48,740 nt of DNA, from assembly GCA_012034765.1 (NCBI GenBank), contig JAAUOU010000018.1, forward strand, positions 1 to 48,740. Direction: 5' to 3'. Position 1 is the stretch's first letter. Every line of letters begins with the position of its first letter. The notes beneath the pieces are model-generated. The model ran no database searches and was not told the DNA's origin. It worked only from the letters and a program-made list of their open reading frames with translations. Positions 37,046 through 47,072 of the stretch are shown here, in pieces. A program made the position numbers and the translations under genes. The stretch comes from Pleurocapsaceae cyanobacterium CSU_1_1. Lineage in GTDB: Bacteria > Cyanobacteriota > Cyanobacteriia > Cyanobacteriales > Xenococcaceae.

Positions 37046-37246
37046 CTAAAGAGACTTTTCTAAAGCTTCAGAGAAGGTTTCATAGGAAGTTTTGCCTATG
37101 AGTGTTTCCACTACCTTACCTTGTTTGAAAATAAGAACAGCAGGAATGCTACGAATACCAAATTTTTTGGCATTTTCTTTGTTTTGATCGATGTCCATTT
37201 TGAATACTTTGGCTCGTCCTTCGTAATCTAGAAAAAATGCAAATGT
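37046..37246 (-). pseudogene. Thioredoxin C-terminal fragment
   Basis: The minus strand reads LDYEGRAKVFKMDIDQNKEN, AKKFGIRSIPAVLIFKQGKV and VETLIGKTSYETFSEALEKS, then stop. It is thioredoxin from the third strand to the end, including the cis-Pro (IRSIPAVLIF). The WCGPC active site and N-terminal half are absent. The next piece upstream is an adenylate kinase fragment. Confidence 0.85.
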
Positions 37247-37254
37247 TTAATAAT

Positions 37255-37542
37255 TTAAGCCGTTTTGAGAACTTCTAGCGATCGCGCCAGACTGCTAGCC
37301 ACTTCAGCAACGGCAAGATTGCCATCGATATTTGTCAGACAGTGACGTTGCTGATAAAAATTAACAACGGGTGCCGTTTCCTGTTGATAAACTTGTAAAC
37401 GACGACGAATAGTATGCTCGTTGTCATCCAAACGACCTCTTGCCAACATTCTTTCTACTAAAACCTCAGTCGCAACTTTAAAATTAATGACTTGAGGTGA
37501 AGGCTGTTTCAAACTTTGTAATAATTGCGCTAAAGCCTCGGT
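37255..37542 (-). pseudogene. Adenylate kinase C-terminal fragment
   Basis: The frame reads TEALAQLLQSLKQPSPQVIN, FKVATEVLVERMLARGRLDD and VVNFYQQRHCLTNIDGNLAV, ending ARSLEVLKTA. GRLDDNEHTIRRRLQVYQQE is the C-terminal AMP-kinase block. The P-loop and AMP site at the N-terminus are missing, with a stop just upstream. An internal ATG at 37512 could give 85 residues with no activity. A functional adk must lie elsewhere. Confidence 0.82.
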
Positions 37543-37621
37543 ACACCTTTATGCCAATAAAGTGAATATTATTTATAGTTTTTAGTTTGTTGTTTTGTAA
37601 CATCCCTAAGAGGGTCTTGAG

Positions 37622-38041
37622 ATGGAAGTAAACGACCCATCTATGAACGCTTCGGCGATGAGTGAGGCACTTGACCGTCAACCTTTAACGGTTACTCCTG
37701 AAACTTTACTGGTAGATGCGATCAATTTAATGAGCGAGACGAGAGGTCAAAGTTGTCTGTTGCCAAGCTTGAACTCGTTAGGAGAGGATCTTTCTGTCAA
37801 TGAGTCTCGCTCTAGCTGTGTGCTAGTCATGCAGAATTCCCAATTGCTAGGAATTTTTACAGAAAGGGATATTGTCAGATTAGTGGCAAGCAATAAAAGT
37901 TTTGCAGGAGTAAAAATTGGCGAAGTGATGAATAAGCCAGTAATTACCTTTAATGAAGCTCATTTTCAAGATATTTTTGCAGCTTTATTTCTCTTTCGTC
38001 GCTACCGCATTTTTAATTTAATGATCAAGCGATCGCCATAA
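37622..38041 (+). CDS. CBS-domain fragment of a sensor protein
   Basis: 139 residues: LDRQPLTVTPETLLVDAINL, SRSSCVLVMQNSQLLGIFTE and RDIVRLVASNKSFAGVKIGE, then VMNKPVITFNEAHFQDIFAA. This is one CBS motif and the beginning of a second, as at the N-terminus of large cyanobacterial CBS-GAF-PAS histidine kinases. After LFLFRRYRI the sequence departs from the family (FNLMIKRSP) and stops, so the rest of the protein is lost. Whether the fragment is expressed cannot be said. Confidence 0.6.
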   Translation: MEVNDPSMNASAMSEALDRQPLTVTPETLLVDAINLMSETRGQSCLLPSLNSLGEDLSVNESRSSCVLVMQNSQLLGIFTERDIVRLVASNKSFAGVKIGEVMNKPVITFNEAHFQDIFAALFLFRRYRIFNLMIKRSP

Positions 38042-38079
38042 GCACTAAGCCTGGAGAGGTTAAGATAAAATTAAGCAGT

Positions 38080-38133
38080 CAATTTTCATGTGCTAAAGCC
38101 AATAGTTTAATAGTCTACAGCACATGAAAATTG
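38080..38133. terminator. 15-bp inverted repeat at the 3' end of the RTX gene
   Basis: Perfect arms CAATTTTCATGTGCT (38080-38094) and AGCACATGAAAATTG (38119-38133) with a 24-base loop, just after the stop of the RTX gene (minus strand). AT-rich arms rather than a T tract; it may be a terminator or mRNA-stabilising hairpin. Confidence 0.5.
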
Positions 38134-38141
38134 GTCAAGCC

Positions 38142-40595
38142 TTACAATTCTATTGCAAAATCGGAAGCCATCAGCGAAGTCGACACAGTTGTCAAAATCG
38201 ATTCGTCTCCTATAATACTACCGTTATCATTATAAAAAATATTTCCAGTTTCACTACTGTAAACAATTCTAGCAGCACTACCTTTGGCTAAATTATCGGT
38301 TGTAACAGCAGCAAACTCATTACTCACGCTAAAACCATTGCCTACGGCACTTGCCAAACTAAAAGTTGTTTTACCTAGAACAATTTTATCTGCTTCGATT
38401 CTACTAAAATCAATAATGCGATCAGAACCAAAATCAGCACCTGAGAAAGCAATCCCACTGTTGTAGGAGAATTTATCTGCACCCAAACCGCCACTAAGGC
38501 GATCATTAGCACTTCCACCGTTTATAGTGTCATTGCCAGCACCGCCTATTAAAGTATCATCTCCGCTAGCACCTTTAAGCTCGTTATTACCGCTATTGCC
38601 AGTAACAAGATTAGCTAAAACGTTACCAGTACCTTTGAGGTCAGTATTACCTAGCAAGACCAAATTCTCAACATTATTTGCCAAAGTGTAGGTGACAAAA
38701 GATTTAGCCGTATCTAATCCACTATTGGCTAATTCAGTAATAACATCACCACTATTGTCAATGACGTAAGTGTCATCACCAAAACCCCCTTCTAAAGTAT
38801 CAATACCTAAACTACCATTAAGAGTATCATTTCCATCATTACCTCTGAGAGTGTTATTGCCACTGTTACCCATCAGTAGATTATTAAGAGAATTACCAGT
38901 ACCAATAAGGTTAGTAGTTCCAGTTAGGATTAAATTCTCAACATTATTACTTAAAGTGTAGTTAACGGAAGCATAAGCAGTATCTATCTCTGTAACCAAA
39001 GTAGAGGTTTCACTAATAGTATCTAGTGTGCTGTCAACAATATAGTTATCATTGCCAGTGCCACCGAGCATAGTATCATTACCAACACCACCATCGATGA
39101 CGTTAAAGCCAGAATTTCCAGTAATAGTATTGTTTAAAGTATTACCAGTCCCGTTGATGCTGGCTGTACCACTGAGAGTTAGGTTTTCGATGTTCTCACT
39201 AAGGGTATAGGTAGTAGCGGTTGAGAATACTTGGTCAATACCTTCGTTGAGATTTTCGATAATCACATCTTCAGTGCTGCCAACATAGTAATCATCATTT
39301 CCAATACTGCCAATTAAAGTATCAAAGTCATTACCAGTATTGCCCTTCAGGGTGTCATTACCAGCCTCTCCCCTCAAAATGTCATTACCACTGTTGCCAT
39401 CAATGGAATCATTTCCATCTCTAGCTTCAATAATATTACTGCCACTGCTACCAAGCATAATATTATTTAGTTCGTTCCCCACACCATTAATACTACTCGA
39501 CCCAGTTAGGGTTAAATTTTCTAAATGACTGCCGAGACGATAGGTAATAGAAGACTGAACTGTATCTGTCCCATCGGTAGCACTCAATGTAGTGACAACA
39601 TCTCGGAAATCATCGACTACATAAATATCATCTCCCAAACCACCATTAAGGGTGTCTGTACCAGTACCGCCATCTAAACTATCGTTACCAATACCTCCTA
39701 TCAGGCTATCACTATCATTACCTCCTTTAAGGGTGTCATTACCATCACCTCCATCAAGGGTATCAATACCAAGGCCACTATCTAAACTATCGTTGCCAAT
39801 TCCTCCTATAAGACTATCATTACCATCGTTGCCACCGATAGTATCATTGCCGTCATTACCAGTAAGATTGTTATTGCCAGTATTGCCAGTTATCTTATTA
39901 TTGAGACTATTTCCTGTCCCAGTAAGATTATCTATTCCTAAAAGCTCTAGGTTTTCAAGATTATTACCCAGGGTCTGTGAAACCGAAGATTTCACTAAAT
40001 CTATTTCGGAAGTAATTGTAGAGGTTTCGGTCACAACATCTTGAAGACTATCGACAATATAAACATCATTGCCGATACCTCCCTCCATAGTGTCATTGCC
40101 TAATCCACCATCAAGAGTATCAAGACCAACATTACCAATCAGATTATTATTGCTACTATTACCAATAACGTAATTATTTAGTTCATTACCAGTGCCTGTA
40201 ATAGCAGTACTAGTTAAAAGTAAATTTTCTACATTGTTGCCAAGTAGGTAATTCAAAGAGGATTCAACTGTGTCAATCCCTGTAACTTTTTCTTCAACCA
40301 CTGTATCAGCAGTCTGTTCGACAATATAAATATCGTTGCCTAACCCGCCAGCCATGATATCACTACCAGCTAAACCATTAAGGATATTGTCGCTTGAGTT
40401 ACCAATTAGACTATTGGCGACACTATTACCAGTAGCGTTGATATTTTCTGTGCCAATTAAAAGTAAATTTTCAAGATTAATTGGCAAAGTGTAACTAAAA
40501 ACGCTATTAACCTGATCGATACCACTATCAGTATAGTCGCCAATACTATCATTAATATCTTCAGGGTTGTTTAAAACATAAGTATCGTCACCCAA
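38142..40595 (-). CDS. RTX/hemolysin-type calcium-binding protein, second part
   Basis: 817 residues of repeated blocks: [11 protein letters not shown]-like ends, [19 protein letters not shown] and [20 protein letters not shown], the last being GGxGxDxxx calcium-binding nonapeptides. The C-terminus ([40 protein letters not shown]) is a peptidase-M10-type serralysin C-terminal/RTX secretion region. Secretion through a type I exporter is likely. The frame has no native start; it continues 40604-41767 after a lost A. The strong repeats also create long open frames on the other strand. Confidence 0.88.
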   Translation of the reverse strand: MGDDTYVLNNPEDINDSIGDYTDSGIDQVNSVFSYTLPINLENLLLIGTENINATGNSVANSLIGNSSDNILNGLAGSDIMAGGLGNDIYIVEQTADTVVEEKVTGIDTVESSLNYLLGNNVENLLLTSTAITGTGNELNNYVIGNSSNNNLIGNVGLDTLDGGLGNDTMEGGIGNDVYIVDSLQDVVTETSTITSEIDLVKSSVSQTLGNNLENLELLGIDNLTGTGNSLNNKITGNTGNNNLTGNDGNDTIGGNDGNDSLIGGIGNDSLDSGLGIDTLDGGDGNDTLKGGNDSDSLIGGIGNDSLDGGTGTDTLNGGLGDDIYVVDDFRDVVTTLSATDGTDTVQSSITYRLGSHLENLTLTGSSSINGVGNELNNIMLGSSGSNIIEARDGNDSIDGNSGNDILRGEAGNDTLKGNTGNDFDTLIGSIGNDDYYVGSTEDVIIENLNEGIDQVFSTATTYTLSENIENLTLSGTASINGTGNTLNNTITGNSGFNVIDGGVGNDTMLGGTGNDNYIVDSTLDTISETSTLVTEIDTAYASVNYTLSNNVENLILTGTTNLIGTGNSLNNLLMGNSGNNTLRGNDGNDTLNGSLGIDTLEGGFGDDTYVIDNSGDVITELANSGLDTAKSFVTYTLANNVENLVLLGNTDLKGTGNVLANLVTGNSGNNELKGASGDDTLIGGAGNDTINGGSANDRLSGGLGADKFSYNSGIAFSGADFGSDRIIDFSRIEADKIVLGKTTFSLASAVGNGFSVSNEFAAVTTDNLAKGSAARIVYSSETGNIFYNDNGSIIGDESILTTVSTSLMASDFAIEL

Positions 40596-40603
40596 CCCTC
40601 CTT

Positions 40604-41767
40604 TTAAAGTATCATTCCTAGTCCACCCTCCAAAAGATCGTTTCCATCTCCACCGTAGAAACTATCATCACCACTACCGCCATTAAGAATATCGTCTCCA
40701 CGACCAGCAGCAAGAGTATTTTTACCGCCATTACCGATCAGTTTGTTATTACTATTATTGCCTATAGCATTAAAGTTTCCTGTTCCCAGTAATTGTATAT
40801 TTTCTAGATTAGGGCTATTGTCTATAGCATAAGTAAGTGCAGCACTCACGGTATCTATGCCACCGTCTATTCCTTCGATAATAGTATCGTTAGTATCAAT
40901 AATGAATATGTCGTTGCCATTGCCACCATTAACAGTATCTGTTCCAATATTACCTTGGAGGGTATCATTACCATCATTGCCCACTAAGGAATTGTTAAAA
41001 TTATTGCCAGTTAAAAAATTTGCTAATTCGTTACCATTGCCTGAAATACTATTTCTAATTAAAACTAAATTTTCCAGATTTGCTCCCAGAGTGTGATTAC
41101 TGAAGCTAGCTTGAACTGTATCAATACCAGCACCAACAACTGTATCTTCGTAAATCGTATCATTGCTATCAATGATATAGGTATCGTTGTTTAATCCACC
41201 TTTGAGGACATCTGCACCAGCTTGTCCATCGAGGGTATCTTGACCATCTACACCTTCAAGAAGATTCGCACCAGCATTACCAGTCAAGATATTATTTAAT
41301 TTATTACCTTTACCGTTAATGTTATCACTACCAGTTAAGGTCAAGTTCTCAATTGTGTTTTTATCAGTGATTGTACTGTCTGCTAACACAGTAGTATTAG
41401 TAGCAGATAAAGTATCAGTAATTGTTCCCCTGGCTGTGGCTACTAACAAATCTGTAGTATTAGGATTAAAAGTAGTTGATTTTGGGATAAATACATTGAC
41501 AAATAAATCTTTATCTACTTCATTAATATCATCATTAAGAATATCTACTGTAATATTTTTAACGGTTTCTCCTGGAGCAAAAGTAATTAGACTATTTGTT
41601 GCAGTAGTGTAATCTTTACTACTAACAGCAGTCCCATTAAATGTAGAGTAATTAAGTTTGAACTCACTAGTTAATGGTTCTGATATAGAAATTAAAAAAT
41701 TAAGTTTATTTGGTGCAATACCCTCAACAGCAGTCGTTCCAATAATACTAATATTTGGATTAGCCAT
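40604..41767 (-). CDS. Calx-beta/RTX calcium-binding protein, first part
   Basis: 387 residues. The N-terminal about 120 residues are a Calx-beta domain ([40 protein letters not shown]), then RTX-type blocks begin ([40 protein letters not shown]). No N-terminal signal peptide, in line with type I secretion. The frame stops at GGLGMIL; restoring one A in the AA at 40615-40616 gives [20 protein letters not shown] and joins the second part. The whole gene, 38142-41767, would make about 1207 residues. Confidence 0.87.
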   Translation of the reverse strand: MANPNISIIGTTAVEGIAPNKLNFLISISEPLTSEFKLNYSTFNGTAVSSKDYTTATNSLITFAPGETVKNITVDILNDDINEVDKDLFVNVFIPKSTTFNPNTTDLLVATARGTITDTLSATNTTVLADSTITDKNTIENLTLTGSDNINGKGNKLNNILTGNAGANLLEGVDGQDTLDGQAGADVLKGGLNNDTYIIDSNDTIYEDTVVGAGIDTVQASFSNHTLGANLENLVLIRNSISGNGNELANFLTGNNFNNSLVGNDGNDTLQGNIGTDTVNGGNGNDIFIIDTNDTIIEGIDGGIDTVSAALTYAIDNSPNLENIQLLGTGNFNAIGNNSNNKLIGNGGKNTLAAGRGDDILNGGSGDDSFYGGDGNDLLEGGLGMIL

Positions 41768-42105
41768 AAAATTTCTAGATATTAATTTAGATCTGGATTT
41801 TGTAGATTGTCCTTATACATTTTTATCCTTAAATTGAATAAGCTGAATCAGTGAAATTATTGATTATTCTCAGTAATTACTCTTAATCATCAAGTAATGT
41901 TAAAGAAAAGAGTATTGAAATATTTGTATAATTTGGAGTAGCAAAATCTCTTGCGATGTAGACGAAAAAATAGTGTTTAAGTCTGGTTTTTAATCTCAAC
42001 CCTCGTCAACCCTCGCGCGTTCACGCTCAAACCACAACGATTAAGCAATGCCTTATATTTCTAATTACAAAGCTGATAGCTAAAAACAGTAATATTAAAA
42101 GACTG
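41768..42105. other. Spacer between RTX and PucC-like genes
   Basis: About 340 bases between divergent genes, AT-rich, with a short CAACCCTCG direct repeat near 41999-42015. It must hold both promoters; no ORF or RNA was seen. Confidence 0.4.
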
Positions 42106-43581
42106 ATGAATCAAATTAATAATATTTGGAAAATGACTCTTGAAAATGTTTCTAAATCTCATATTATTTACCCAAGACGTCCAATAGGAATGCTAACTAT
42201 CTTTCGTTTGGGCTTATTTAATCTAGGATTGGGTTTGATGGCGGTGTTAACCCTTGCTGTCTTAAATCGAGTAATGATTAGTGAACTTGGAATTCCTGCC
42301 ACTATTACTGGAGGGATTTTGGCTACATCGTTATTTGTTTCCCCTGCTAGAGTCTGGTTTGGGCAACTATCGGATAGTAAACCAATATTGGGGAAGCATC
42401 GGACTAATTATGTTCGACTAGGGACAGTGATCTTAGGCTTGGCTGTATTTCTGGCGGTGCAGATAGTGTGGCAATTAGGGGCGGTAGTAGAGGCTAATGG
42501 TGGTTGGCAATGGAATAGTCAGACTATCGGCTGGAGTGCCTTATTGAGCTTAATCATGGCTATTTATGGTTTAGGGGTTAGCTGTAGCTCAACACCCTTT
42601 ACTGCTTTACTGGTAGATATTACCGAAGAATCAAGACGTTCTAAATTAATTGCGATCGTTTGGTCGATGTTGATGGTGGGAATTGTGATCGGCGGAGTTA
42701 CGGGCAGTATTGTTTTTAAAAAGATTGAAGCAGCAGGAGTTGCTGCGGGGAATATTCCCTTAGAAATATTACAGCCACCAATTAATTCTGTATTTAGCTT
42801 TGTGCCTTTTTTAGTTTTAGCCCTGGCTTTAATTGCCACCTGGGGAATAGAGAAAAAATATTCTCGTTTTAGTAGCAGTATTCAAAGCGATCGCGATGAT
42901 AGTATTAGCCTTAGTCGGGCGCTACGAATTTTAACGACTAGTCGTCAAACAGGCATTTTTTTCGCTTTCTTGTCTCTGCTGACGATTGGCTTGTTTATGC
43001 AAGAAGCAGTGCTAGAACCCTATGGCGGAGAAGTGTTTGGCATGAGTATCGGCGAAACTACTAAGCTTAATTCTTTTTGGGGTATGGGAATTTTACTTGG
43101 TTATAGCGTTACGGGTTTTTTAATTATTCCTGCGCTGGGTAAAAAGTTAACAACTAAAATTGGCTGTATTCTAGTTGCGTTGTCTTTTAGCTTAATTATT
43201 ACTGCTGGTTTTACTCAACAGCCAAAAATGCTGCAATTAGCGGTATTGTTATTTGGTATTACGGCGGGGATAACTACTGTTGGCGGAATTAGCTTAATGT
43301 TAGATTTGACTGCTGCCAAAACCGCAGGGACTTTTATTGGCGCGTGGGGATTAGCCCAAGCTATGTCTAGAGGATTAGCCACTTTTATTGGCGGTGTAAT
43401 TTTAGATATTGGCAAAGGCATCTTTGATGTTCCCTTAATATCTTACAGCTTGGTATTTGCTATTCAAGCAGTAGTGATGGTGTTGGCAATTGTTATTTTG
43501 GAGCGTGTTAATGTTCAAGAGTTCAAAGACAATACTAGCAAGGCACTTTCTACCGTGATGGAAGGAGACTTAGATGGATAG
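42106..43581 (+). CDS. BCD/PucC-family MFS transporter
   Basis: 491 residues with about twelve membrane helices. PRRPIGMLTIFRLGLFNLGL, LNRVMISELGIPATITGGIL and QLSDSKPILGKHRTNYVRLG are typical of the bacteriochlorophyll-delivery (BCD/PucC) family. Later GLGVSCSSTPFTALLVDITE and GGISLMLDLTAAKTAGTFIG fit too. Members are linked to chlorophyll or light-harvesting assembly; in cyanobacteria the cargo is not settled. Divergent from the RTX gene. Confidence 0.85.
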   Translation: MNQINNIWKMTLENVSKSHIIYPRRPIGMLTIFRLGLFNLGLGLMAVLTLAVLNRVMISELGIPATITGGILATSLFVSPARVWFGQLSDSKPILGKHRTNYVRLGTVILGLAVFLAVQIVWQLGAVVEANGGWQWNSQTIGWSALLSLIMAIYGLGVSCSSTPFTALLVDITEESRRSKLIAIVWSMLMVGIVIGGVTGSIVFKKIEAAGVAAGNIPLEILQPPINSVFSFVPFLVLALALIATWGIEKKYSRFSSSIQSDRDDSISLSRALRILTTSRQTGIFFAFLSLLTIGLFMQEAVLEPYGGEVFGMSIGETTKLNSFWGMGILLGYSVTGFLIIPALGKKLTTKIGCILVALSFSLIITAGFTQQPKMLQLAVLLFGITAGITTVGGISLMLDLTAAKTAGTFIGAWGLAQAMSRGLATFIGGVILDIGKGIFDVPLISYSLVFAIQAVVMVLAIVILERVNVQEFKDNTSKALSTVMEGDLDG

Positions 43582-43604
43582 ATCTGTGTTTTTCTTGGTC
43601 TTTT

Positions 43605-44084
43605 TTAAAATAATGAATAACCTTTGTACATATTAATAAAAGGTGAAACGTTTAATTCTTCAGGGAATAAATTGGCTAGGAAGAAATCTAAGGTAGTTGA
43701 TTTAATAAATCCTTGAAATACTGCAACTGTACCAAAACGAACTCCAGAAGCGCTCTGTTCGGCGAGAATTATTTCAATTTGTTCGCGATCAAGAATTGCA
43801 GCCTGTTGGAGATAATAACCCAAAGTATTCTTTTCTGCTGCAATAACTGCTTTAGTCCAATCTTGAGCAAAAAAGTCGGCAGTTTCTGGCTTAATCAGGT
43901 CTTTTTGTGCCAGAATTTCGCCGATTCTCAATTCAGGATGCTGCATTTTAGCCTGTAATGCAGACTCAATTTGCCAGGGCGAGACTAAATCTGCGTCTCG
44001 TAAAATTTCGCCTAGAGTTTTGGTTTGCATTGCCACCAGACGGCTAAGATCGGCGCGAGCTTTTGGAGTTAAACGATGAGTCAT
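43605..44084 (-). CDS. Conserved cyanobacterial protein with GspE-N-like repeats
   Basis: 159 residues with three similar units: KTLGEILRDADLVSPWQIES, LRIGEILAQKDLIKPETADF and NTLGYYLQQAAILDREQIEI. This LGxxLxxxxLxxxxxxxxAL pattern resembles the MshEN/GspE N-terminal module, which binds c-di-GMP in some ATPases. No ATPase follows, so it is a stand-alone protein. It is convergent with the PucC-like gene, only 23 bases away. Function unknown. Confidence 0.6.
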   Translation of the reverse strand: MTHRLTPKARADLSRLVAMQTKTLGEILRDADLVSPWQIESALQAKMQHPELRIGEILAQKDLIKPETADFFAQDWTKAVIAAEKNTLGYYLQQAAILDREQIEIILAEQSASGVRFGTVAVFQGFIKSTTLDFFLANLFPEELNVSPFINMYKGYSLF

Positions 44085-44293
44085 AGTAACAAACTATCTA
44101 AAAAATAATTAATAAAAGTTTAAGTATAAATTAAGTCTAAAAAAATTTGGATCTTGCTAATATTTTTTTCAAATTCAGTTTCATATTTTAAGAGATCTTG
44201 TTGCTTAATAATTGTGATCCAAATACCGTTGCTCCAAAATAATTTGATGTATTTAGATTTAGCTAGTAAAAAGTTTTTACAGCAAAGAGGCGA

Positions 44294-44581
44294 TTAGGCC
44301 CCGCTTACCCTACGGATCGCTTGTTCTAATTCTGATTGAGCTAGGGTACTCAAAATAAATACTTCCTGTACTGTTTTTCCCTGACGAGCAATAACTTTGT
44401 AACCGCCTCTGATGGGGACAGATACTTTCAACTTCATTTTGGGAATATGGCTTCTGGTTTGCTTAATTCTGCCAGGGGTGACGGTGGTAATTCCTTCGCA
44501 CTCAATCAGTTTTTCCAAGATAGGAATTAAGCCAGGAAGATGCGTTGAATGATTCCAAACTAACCGACCATCAGAAGACAT
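44294..44581 (-). CDS. DUF2103 protein
   Basis: 95 residues: GRLVWNHSTHLPGLIPILEK, TVTPGRIKQTRSHIPKMKLK and VPIRGGYKVIARQGKTVQEV. This is the compact cyanobacterial DUF2103 family, sometimes labelled metal-binding because of the conserved H-S-T-H. About 100 bases downstream of clpS on the same strand. Confidence 0.75.
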   Translation of the reverse strand: MSSDGRLVWNHSTHLPGLIPILEKLIECEGITTVTPGRIKQTRSHIPKMKLKVSVPIRGGYKVIARQGKTVQEVFILSTLAQSELEQAIRRVSGA

Positions 44582-44677
44582 AAATGTTTTTCCTTATGTT
44601 TAATTAAAATAGCTGATAGCTATGAATAGTATCATTGTGAGATTTACAAGTTAAGTTAGCAAAATTATCAGCATTAC

Positions 44678-44971
44678 TTAAGCTTTTTCTAATGGTGCCA
44701 TGGTTAATCCTGCACGGCTCAACTGTTGGTGATATAGTTCTGCTTGTTCTTGAGGCCCCACCCAAACAATTGCCTGTCCTTCAAAATGAATTTGATCGGT
44801 TAATTCGCGAGCGCGATCGCCATTCATGCCAGGGATATATTTCAGCAAACACTCAATCACATAAGGAAAAGTGTTGTGATCGTCATTCAAGACAATGATT
44901 TTATAGTTAGGATATTGCTGCTTGATGGTCTGACCAGCTTTTTCTTTGACGACAGTAGGGGTAAGGCTCAT
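44678..44971 (-). CDS. clpS: ClpS adaptor protein
   Basis: 97 residues from ATG 44971; an in-frame TTG at 44986 is less likely. The core KIIVLNDDHNTFPYVIECLL, with YIPGMNGDRARELTDQIHFE, is the ClpS fold with the N-degron pocket (NDDHNTF). It hands N-end-rule substrates to ClpC/ClpA with ClpP. Alone in its transcript with DUF2103 following. Confidence 0.93.
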   Translation of the reverse strand: MSLTPTVVKEKAGQTIKQQYPNYKIIVLNDDHNTFPYVIECLLKYIPGMNGDRARELTDQIHFEGQAIVWVGPQEQAELYHQQLSRAGLTMAPLEKA

Positions 44972-45177
44972 GTTAGTAAATTTCAATAACTTATTTCATT
45001 AACTTAATTAGATCAAAAGGTAACAGTAGATATCAGACAAATCCACCTGCGATCACAATCCTGATTAATCCACCATTCAGTGTAACTATTTTGCATAATT
45101 TCTTCAAAACCAGGTTAAGTTTCAGTAGCTGACTTAAAATTTGTTACCGTTTTTTATATTACCGACATATTACCGAT

Positions 45178-45972
45178 ATGAAAATTGCAATTGGCTGGTT
45201 ATATCCTACGTTAATGAGTACTTATGGCGATCGCGGTAACGTTATTTGTTTACAACGGCGCTGTCAATGGCGAGATATTGAAGTGGAAATTGTCTCTCTT
45301 AAGCGGGAAAGCACGGCAGCAGAATTTGAGCAGGTAGATATTATCGTTGGTGGAGGAGCGCAAGATCGGCAGCAAGAAATTGTCATGCGAGATTTACAAG
45401 GAGCAAAAGCCGAAGCACTGCGAGCAAAACTAGAGCAAGGCACACCAGGAGTATTTACTTGTGGTTCACCTCAACTATTGGGTCATTATTACGAACCTGC
45501 TCAGGGTAAAAGAATTGAAGGCTTAGGTATATTGGATATGGTGAGTCAGCATCCAGGTATTGAAGCACAACGCTGTATTGGTAACTTAGTGTTTGAAATT
45601 ACCGCTACGCCGATCGCTTCCGAGCTAGAGGCAATGATCGGTGAAAAACCTGTAGTGATTGGCTTTGAGAATCATGGAGGCAGAACCTATCTACAGAATG
45701 TGCAGCCTTTGGGTAAAGTAATCAAAGGTTATGGCAACAACGGCGAAGACCAAACCGCAGGAGCTTTCTATGGTAATGCGATCGCTACTTATGCTCATGG
45801 ACCTTTGTTGCCCAAAAATTACTTTATCGCCGATTGGCTAATCAAAAAAGCTTTACAGCAAAAGTACAAAACAGAAATTATCTTGTCCCCTTTAGATGAT
45901 TCTTTGGCAATTGCAGGACGCAAATCTATGTTTAAACGCCTGGGAATATCAGTTTCAGCCGTTGCTGTTTAG
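45178..45972 (+). CDS. GatD-like type-1 glutamine amidotransferase
   Basis: 264 residues of the CobB/CobQ-like GATase class: MKIAIGWLYPTLMSTYGDRG, VDIIVGGGAQDRQQE, nucleophile C95 (VFTCGSPQLLGHYY) and catalytic H207 (ATYAHGPLLPKN), with FENHGGRTYL before it. This is the GatD subunit type which, with MurT, amidates lipid II D-glutamate. MurT, usually next to it, is not in the window, so its target is inferred only. Confidence 0.8.
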   Translation: MKIAIGWLYPTLMSTYGDRGNVICLQRRCQWRDIEVEIVSLKRESTAAEFEQVDIIVGGGAQDRQQEIVMRDLQGAKAEALRAKLEQGTPGVFTCGSPQLLGHYYEPAQGKRIEGLGILDMVSQHPGIEAQRCIGNLVFEITATPIASELEAMIGEKPVVIGFENHGGRTYLQNVQPLGKVIKGYGNNGEDQTAGAFYGNAIATYAHGPLLPKNYFIADWLIKKALQQKYKTEIILSPLDDSLAIAGRKSMFKRLGISVSAVAV

Positions 45973-46109
45973 AATTGTCTTGGGAGTTTTTTAATGAAGT
46001 TGCATGTAAGTTGCGTGCGTTGCAAGGTAAATTGCCTTAGTATTGCATAAAGACAATTTATGCAAGATAATCTTGCAATCCGTAAATATTAGCAATTGCA
46101 ACCACAACT

Positions 46110-46916
46110 ATGACTGGAAAAGTACTAGATAATGGTTCTGCTGGCGCTTTAGTTCTGATCATACCATTGGCTTTTGGTTTTGTTGTTTTGTATATGTTAT
46201 GGCCGTTCTTGCTCTTAATTGCAGCAATTATCGCAGCTTTCAAAATTTGGCAAGACTATAAGTGGCAAAAATGGTGTGCAGAAATTAATCCTTACTTTAA
46301 TCAACTAATTAAGGAAACTAGAGGCTATGTAACTCCAGTAGACCTATCCGTAAAAGCAAACCTAACTGCAAGTGCTGCAAAAGCATTTCTCGCTCGTAAA
46401 AGTGATGAGTACGGCACTCAGCCAAAAAAAACAGCTGATCAAGGGATAGTATACTACTTTCCTACTGCTAGTGCTTTAGGCAGTATCTTAGACGATAGCG
46501 AACCTGAACCAGCAGTAAATTCATACCAATTAGCAGGCAAAGACTCTGGCAAATTATCTGTTAGAGGTATTGCTCAATTAGCAAAGCAAGAACAAAACGA
46601 AGCTGTCGATAGTAATGAAGATGCCGAATCATCTACTGTCGCCCTAATTACCAAAGCAGAATCTCCCCAATCCACTGCAATTAGTCTTGAGTCTGAGACA
46701 GATAGTTCAACCATCAAGCAAACCACTTCTATTGATGCTGGTCAATCGTTGATTCAAGCTGAACTAGCAAAACGCCTCGACCTTAATTCTAGTACAGTTG
46801 GCAGACGCAAATCTGATCCAGATTTTGAACTATGGAGCATGAGCAAAGATCCAGAAGGAATTGCTTGGAGATATGACCAGGATACAAAGCTTTACGTAGC
46901 AGTCGTTTCAAACTAA
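46110..46916 (+). CDS. Conserved membrane protein, unknown function
   Basis: 268 residues. Two adjoining membrane helices lie at about 13-44 (GALVLIIPLAFGFVVLYMLW, LLLIAAIIAAF), followed by a winged-helix-like part (TPVDLSVKANLTASAAKAFL), a long polar Ser/Glu-rich linker, and a C-terminal helix-turn-helix-like unit (IQAELAKRLDLNSSTVGRRK). The combination suggests a membrane-anchored protein with DNA-binding-like modules. No known family recognised. Confidence 0.6.
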   Translation: MTGKVLDNGSAGALVLIIPLAFGFVVLYMLWPFLLLIAAIIAAFKIWQDYKWQKWCAEINPYFNQLIKETRGYVTPVDLSVKANLTASAAKAFLARKSDEYGTQPKKTADQGIVYYFPTASALGSILDDSEPEPAVNSYQLAGKDSGKLSVRGIAQLAKQEQNEAVDSNEDAESSTVALITKAESPQSTAISLESETDSSTIKQTTSIDAGQSLIQAELAKRLDLNSSTVGRRKSDPDFELWSMSKDPEGIAWRYDQDTKLYVAVVSN

Positions 46917-47072
46917 ATAGCTATAAGCTTTTTTAGTGGGATTAGAGTTGAAGCTAGAGAAATAGCCTAAATTATAGGTATTATTCTCTACTCTCTCTAG
47001 TCCTTGAAATTTTATTAGGGTATCTAGCAAAAATTTTTTGTCGTTTTTAAAATCTAAATCCGTCTCAAGCAT

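Noticed and set aside
38770-41612. Several proline- or serine-rich plus-strand ORFs opposite the RTX gene
   Set aside because: They are mirror images of the calcium-binding repeats; the periodic codons on the minus strand keep the other strand open.
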